From positions 1 through 64,000 of the forward strand of contig MLDA01000007.1 of the NCBI GenBank assembly GCA_023896275.1: 64,000 nt of DNA. Direction: 5' to 3'. Every line of letters begins with the position of its first letter. The stretch's first letter is position 1. The notes beneath the pieces are model-generated. The model searched no databases. It saw only the letters and a list, made by a program, of their open reading frames with translations, and had not been told where the DNA came from. A program made the position numbers and the translations under genes. Shown here in pieces: positions 60,861-64,000 of the stretch. Source of the DNA: Kocuria rosea subsp. polaris. GTDB lineage: Bacteria; Actinomycetota; Actinomycetes; Actinomycetales; Micrococcaceae.

Positions 60861-60866
60861 TAGACT
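60861..60866 (+). promoter_or_regulatory. -10 box of rnpB
   Basis: TAGACT, with the predicted start at about 60873-60875, the base of helix P1. Confidence 0.5.
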
Positions 60867-60874
60867 GGGCGCTT

Positions 60875-61249
60875 GGACGGGATGGCTGGACGATCGCGTG
60901 CCGCTTCGGCGGCCCGAGGAACGTCCGGGCTCCGCAGGACAGGGTGGTGGGTAACGCCCACTCGGGGTAACCCGCAGGCTAGTGCCACAGAAAATAGACC
61001 GCCCGCGTTGTACGCGGGTCAGGGTGAAACGGTGGTGTAAGAGACCACCAGCGGCCCAGGTGACTGGGCCGGCTCGGTAAACCCCACCCGGAGCAAGGCC
61101 AGACAGGCTGCGATTGAGGGCTGTCCGCCCGAGCAGCCGGGTAGGCCGCTCGAGCGCACCGGCAACGGTGCGCCTAGATGGATGATCGTCACCTGCTAGT
61201 TCGGGTAACCGCGGCAGGCACAGAACCCGGCGTACAGGTCATCCCGTCC
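60875..61249 (+). ncRNA. rnpB: RNase P RNA (class A)
   Basis: Catalytic RNA of tRNA 5' processing. Helix P1 pairs GGACGGGATG (60875-60884) with CATCCCGTCC (61240-61249). Conserved core blocks are present in order: GAGGAACGTCCGGGCTC, CCACAGAAAATAGACCGCC, GGTAAACCCC, GGCCAGACAGG, AGATGGATGATCGTCACC and ACAGAACCCGGCGTACAGG. Length and order fit an actinobacterial type A molecule. Confidence 0.95.
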
Positions 61250-61439
61250 ACCCCAGCTGTGATGAGCCTCACGCTGCCGCGTTCGTTGGGCATCGGCCCG
61301 CCGCTTATCATGGAAGATGAGGAGCAACGAGGCTCCATCGGGGAGAGATCCTGACACCCCGCGAACCGTATCTGCAATGGTGCTTACACGGTGCCAGTCG
61401 GCCAACGGATCCATGGCCGATGCGAAGGAAGGACATTTA

Positions 61440-62900
61440 GTGACCCAGCAGTCTGCAGCGGCCCTCTCGGAATGGAGCGGACGCGAAGAACTCGCCGAGG
61501 CCATGATCCCGCTCATCGGGCGGCTCTACCGCAAGAACAACGTGGTGACCTCCGTGTACGGGCGCAAGCTGATCAACAAATCGGCCGTCGACATTCTCAA
61601 GGCCCACCGCATCGCCCGCCATAACGACGGCAAGGAGCTCCCGCTCGAGGAGACCTACCCGCTCTTGCAGGCCATCGCCGGCCTGAACCTGGGTGCCGCT
61701 TCCGTGGATATCGCGAAGCTGACCCGGAAATACAAGGAGTCCGGCAACGGTGCTGAGGTCTCCGACTTCCTGAAGGCCGAGTTCGGCGATCTCGTCGGCG
61801 CTGCCGGCGCCTCCGAGGCGCAGCCGCGCGACGTCGTGCTCTACGGCTTCGGTCGCATCGGCCGCCTCCTGGCCCGCATCCTGATCGAGCGCGGCGGCTA
61901 CGGCCTGCGCCTGCGCGCGATCGTGGTGCGCAAGGGATCCGACGACGACCTGGTCAAACGCGCCTCGCTGCTCCGCCGGGACTCGGTGCACGGCCCGTTC
62001 GACGGTTCCATCACCGTCGACGAGGAGAACAGCACGATCCAGGCCAACGGCACCCTGATCAAGGTCATCTACTCGTCCGACCCGGCTGCGGTGGACTACA
62101 CCGAGCACGGCATCAACGATGCGATCGTCGTCGATAACACGGGGCGCTGGCGCGACCGCGAGGGGCTCGAGCAGCACCTGCAGGCCAAGGGTGTCTCCCG
62201 CGTCCTGCTCACGGCACCGGGCAAGGGCGACGTGAAGAACATCGTGCACGGCATCAACCACGGCGACATCGTCGAGACCGACACGATCGTCTCGGCCGCG
62301 TCGTGCACCACCAACGCCATCACCCCCGTCCTGAAGGCGCTCAACGACGAGTACGGCGTCGTTCACGGCCACGTTGAGACTGTGCACTCCTTCACGAACG
62401 ACCAGAACCTGATCGACAACTTCCACAACGGTGACCGCCGCGGCCGCTCGGCGGCGCTGAACATGGTCATCACGGAGACCGGCGCGGCCAAGGCCGTGGC
62501 CAAGGCGCTGCCGGAGTTCGCCGGAAAGCTCACGGGCAACGCGATCCGCGTTCCCACCCCGGACGTCTCCATGGCCATCCTCAACCTCAACCTGGAGCGC
62601 GAGGCCACCAAGGAGGACGTCAACACCTACCTGCGGCAGACGTCCCTGAACAGCCCGCTGCACAAGCAGATCGACTACATCGACTCGCCGGAGGTCGTCT
62701 CGACGGACTTCATCGGTTCCCGCCGCGCCGGCATCGTCGACGGTCTCGCCACGATCGCCAACGGCAAGAACGCCGTCGTCTACGTCTGGTACGACAACGA
62801 GTTCGGCTATTCCTGCCAGGTCATCCGCGTGCTCGAAGAGCTCGCGGGCACGCACCCGAAGGCCTTCCCGGTCCTCGAATCCGAGCTGGCGACCGCCTAG
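61440..62900 (+). CDS. gap: Glyceraldehyde-3-phosphate dehydrogenase, long form
   Basis: 486 aa from the GTG at 61440, six bases after GGAAGGA; an ATG nine codons upstream (61413) shares the frame. About 130 residues precede the Rossmann motif GFGRIGRLLARIL; the catalytic cysteine is in SAASCTTNAITP, and the C-terminal WYDNEFGYSCQVIR is standard. The N-terminal extension marks the GapB-type enzyme (Corynebacterium gapB), often gluconeogenic with NADP. It follows rnpB. TATCAT at 61306-61311 is a possible -10. Confidence 0.93.
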   Translation: MTQQSAAALSEWSGREELAEAMIPLIGRLYRKNNVVTSVYGRKLINKSAVDILKAHRIARHNDGKELPLEETYPLLQAIAGLNLGAASVDIAKLTRKYKESGNGAEVSDFLKAEFGDLVGAAGASEAQPRDVVLYGFGRIGRLLARILIERGGYGLRLRAIVVRKGSDDDLVKRASLLRRDSVHGPFDGSITVDEENSTIQANGTLIKVIYSSDPAAVDYTEHGINDAIVVDNTGRWRDREGLEQHLQAKGVSRVLLTAPGKGDVKNIVHGINHGDIVETDTIVSAASCTTNAITPVLKALNDEYGVVHGHVETVHSFTNDQNLIDNFHNGDRRGRSAALNMVITETGAAKAVAKALPEFAGKLTGNAIRVPTPDVSMAILNLNLEREATKEDVNTYLRQTSLNSPLHKQIDYIDSPEVVSTDFIGSRRAGIVDGLATIANGKNAVVYVWYDNEFGYSCQVIRVLEELAGTHPKAFPVLESELATA

Positions 62901-62925
62901 GGCCTCCGCGGCCCGCCGCAACACG

Positions 62926-62963
62926 ACGACGCCGTCGCCCACTTCGGTGGGCGACGGCGTCGT
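62926..62963. terminator. Terminator between gap and def
   Basis: ACGACGCCGTCGCCCAC-TTCG-GTGGGCGACGGCGTCGT: a 17-bp stem with a UUCG tetraloop. T-run is weak (TTGCGTTC). Confidence 0.85.
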
Positions 62964-63000
62964 TGCGTTCGGGGGAGGGCGGCCGTGACGGGCCCGTGGC

Positions 63001-63573
63001 TCAGTGGCCGAAGGGGTCGGGGTCGACGCCGGGTAGCCAGGAATTGCCCGCGACTCCCCAGTCGAGCTGCTTCTTGGCCTTCTTCCAGCGGCGGCCCCAC
63101 TTGTCGTTGAGGCGATCGACGTAGAGGTAGCCGTCGAGGTGGTCGTACTCGTGCTGCATGACGCGGGCGAACCAGCCGGTGGCCTCGAACGAGATCGGCT
63201 CACCGTCACCGTCGAAGCCCTCCACGCGCGCGTACTCCGCGCGCTTGAGCGGGAAGGAGAGGCCCGGGGCGGACAGGCAGCCCTCCACCTCCTCGTCGGG
63301 GTCGGGCTGAGCGCCGGAGACCTTGGAGAGGGTCAGGCGGGGGTTCACGACGACGCCGCGCGCCGGCACGCCATCCTCGTTGGCAAACTCGTAGGTGAAG
63401 AGCCGCAGGCCGATGCCGATCTGCGGGGCGGCGAGGCCGACCCCGTTCGCCTCGTCCTGGGTATCGAACATGTCCTGGATGAGCGCGCGCAGCTCGTCGT
63501 CGAACTCGACGACCTCCTGGGCGCGGTGGTGCAGGACGTCCTCGCCGTAGATCACGATCGGTCGAACAGCCAT
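63001..63573 (-). CDS. def: Peptide deformylase
   Basis: 190 aa. Motifs GVGLAAPQIG (about 44-53), EGCLSAP (about 98-104) and QHEYDHLDG (about 139-147) hold the metal cysteine and histidines. It removes the formyl group from nascent proteins. The C-terminal extension after the third motif is actinobacterial. The start is the ATG at 63573; downstream of a tRNA-His on the same strand. Confidence 0.96.
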   Translation of the reverse strand: MAVRPIVIYGEDVLHHRAQEVVEFDDELRALIQDMFDTQDEANGVGLAAPQIGIGLRLFTYEFANEDGVPARGVVVNPRLTLSKVSGAQPDPDEEVEGCLSAPGLSFPLKRAEYARVEGFDGDGEPISFEATGWFARVMQHEYDHLDGYLYVDRLNDKWGRRWKKAKKQLDWGVAGNSWLPGVDPDPFGH

Positions 63574-63589
63574 GAACTTCCTCCTCGGC

Positions 63590-63630
63590 GGGCAAAAAAC
63601 AAGCCGCCCCGGTCAGGACCGGGGCGGCTT
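63590..63630 (-). terminator. Terminator of tRNA-His
   Basis: AAGCCGCCCCGGTC-AG-GACCGGGGCGGCTT (63601-63630), followed on the minus strand by GTTTTTTG. Confidence 0.88.
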
Positions 63631-63636
63631 CTTCGG

Positions 63637-63710
63637 GGTGAGTAACGGGGCTTGAACCCGCGACCTTCTGGACCACAACCAGACGCTCTGCCGACTGAGC
63701 TATACCCACC
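63637..63710 (-). tRNA. tRNA-His (GTG anticodon)
   Basis: 74 nt cloverleaf on the minus strand: acceptor GGTGGGTA / TACTCACC including the extra G at -1 paired with C73, D arm TAGCTCAGTCGGCAGAGC, anticodon loop TTGTGGT with GTG, and T arm GGGTTCAAGCCCC. CCA is not encoded. The position next to orn is the usual actinobacterial one. Confidence 0.93.
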
Positions 63711-63821
63711 ATCGCGGCGCCGGGCACATCATTCGCAGCTGAACGCTACGCCTGAGATGCCGGGTCGCTATGCGCGTCTGACACGAGGTTTTCGCCTCCT
63801 GCCGTCCGGGCAACGCACACT

Positions 63822-63827
63822 ATCTTA
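63822..63827 (-). promoter_or_regulatory. -10 box for tRNA-His
   Basis: TAAGAT on the minus strand, about 110 bases upstream of the mature 5' end. Confidence 0.35.
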
Positions 63828-63873
63828 CACACATTCATGCCCGATTGCCCTAATCGAGAATGCGTGCCGTGCA

Positions 63874-64000
63874 TCACACCGCCGGTGGGGTGGCGTCGGA
63901 TGCGTCGTTCTCGGCGACAACCGCCCGGGCGATCTTCTGGGCCGTCTTGCTGTCGGGCCCCGGCGCGGGCACCATGACGGCCTGCCGGTAGTAACGCAGC
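63874..64000 (-). CDS. orn: Oligoribonuclease, C-terminal end (gene continues past the window)
   Basis: The minus strand from base 64000 encodes LRYYRQAVMVPAPGPDS, then KTAQKIARAVVAENDA, and a stop at 63876-63874. The LRYYR...PGPDS pattern is the C-terminus of actinobacterial oligoribonuclease, which degrades two- to five-base RNA. The neighbouring tRNA-His supports this. Only the last about 41 residues are in view. Confidence 0.65.
   Translation of the reverse strand, partial: LRYYRQAVMVPAPGPDSKTAQKIARAVVAENDASDATPPAV

Noticed and set aside
63590-63710. tRNA-His 3' end as an integration site of a mobile element
   Set aside because: No integrase and no direct repeat of the tRNA end were seen nearby.
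1-64000. CRISPR arrays, insertion sequences, rRNA operons
   Set aside because: No regularly spaced repeats, transposase motifs or rRNA blocks were recognised by reading.

Overview
The window is 64 kb of high-GC actinobacterial chromosome. Codon use is almost entirely G/C-ending, starts are often GTG, and several genes appear to be read from leaderless mRNAs. Marker genes for mycothiol (mshA), a two-gene-fused style of SUF locus next to ctaA, an actinobacterial glgC/glgA pair, 13E12-type HNH protein, long-form GAPDH, acyl-CoA oxidase and the orn/tRNA-His neighbourhood point to Micrococcales, most likely Micrococcaceae (Arthrobacter/Kocuria/Micrococcus relatives). The genus cannot be fixed from the sequence alone.

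Layout. 1-1401: tail of a DUF222/HNH protein. 1.5-8 kb: RNA methyltransferase and YigZ, then coaE, a small membrane protein and uvrB (with a LexA-type box), then a manganese (yybP-ykoY) riboswitch driving a TerC-family exporter. 8-10.5 kb: HhH-GPD protein, prolyl aminopeptidase-like hydrolase and GNAT enzyme in one overlapping operon. 10.5-18.2 kb: heme A synthase and an ABC exporter, divergent from the iron-sulfur assembly operon sufR-sufB-sufD-sufC-sufT. 18.2-20.3 kb: biotin importer bioY-bioM-bioN under a BioQ-type palindrome. 20.3-30.9 kb: ABC-F protein, SURF1 operon, fabG, a second SDR, a VanW protein, serB, an ABC ATPase, a TSUP permease and an rRNA methyltransferase.

30.9-36.9 kb is a variable region made of three successive regulator/effector pairs, each divergent: MocR/EamA exporter, HxlR/NAD(P)H-quinone-reductase-like enzyme, MerR/class IV aminotransferase. 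A truncated GNAT pseudogene lies between the second and third. 36.9-38.4 kb holds a VOC protein, ribosomal L31 type B and a lipoate ligase-like protein.

38.4-41.5 kb is a compositionally distinct four-gene cassette: a small secreted two-cysteine protein, an ABC ATPase, a permease with a four-cysteine extracytoplasmic domain, and a second membrane protein. This is the best candidate in the window for an undescribed system, probably a secreted peptide/protein with its dedicated transporter or immunity machinery.

41.5-56.2 kb: pepN, an SDR protein with an internal zinc-ribbon, glgC/glgA, and a fatty-acid beta-oxidation block (acyl-CoA oxidase, TetR, thiolase, ketoacyl reductase, MaoC hydratase), then mshA. 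56.3-64 kb: wecB and wecC (UDP-ManNAcA supply for a wall polymer), serine hydrolase, yaaA, RNase P RNA, GAPDH, peptide deformylase, tRNA-His and the end of orn.

Read together, the region is mostly core metabolism (Fe-S, biotin, heme A/cytochrome oxidase assembly, glycogen, beta-oxidation, mycothiol) with two accessory patches, at 31-36 kb and 38.4-41.5 kb. No insertion sequence, prophage or CRISPR array was seen.
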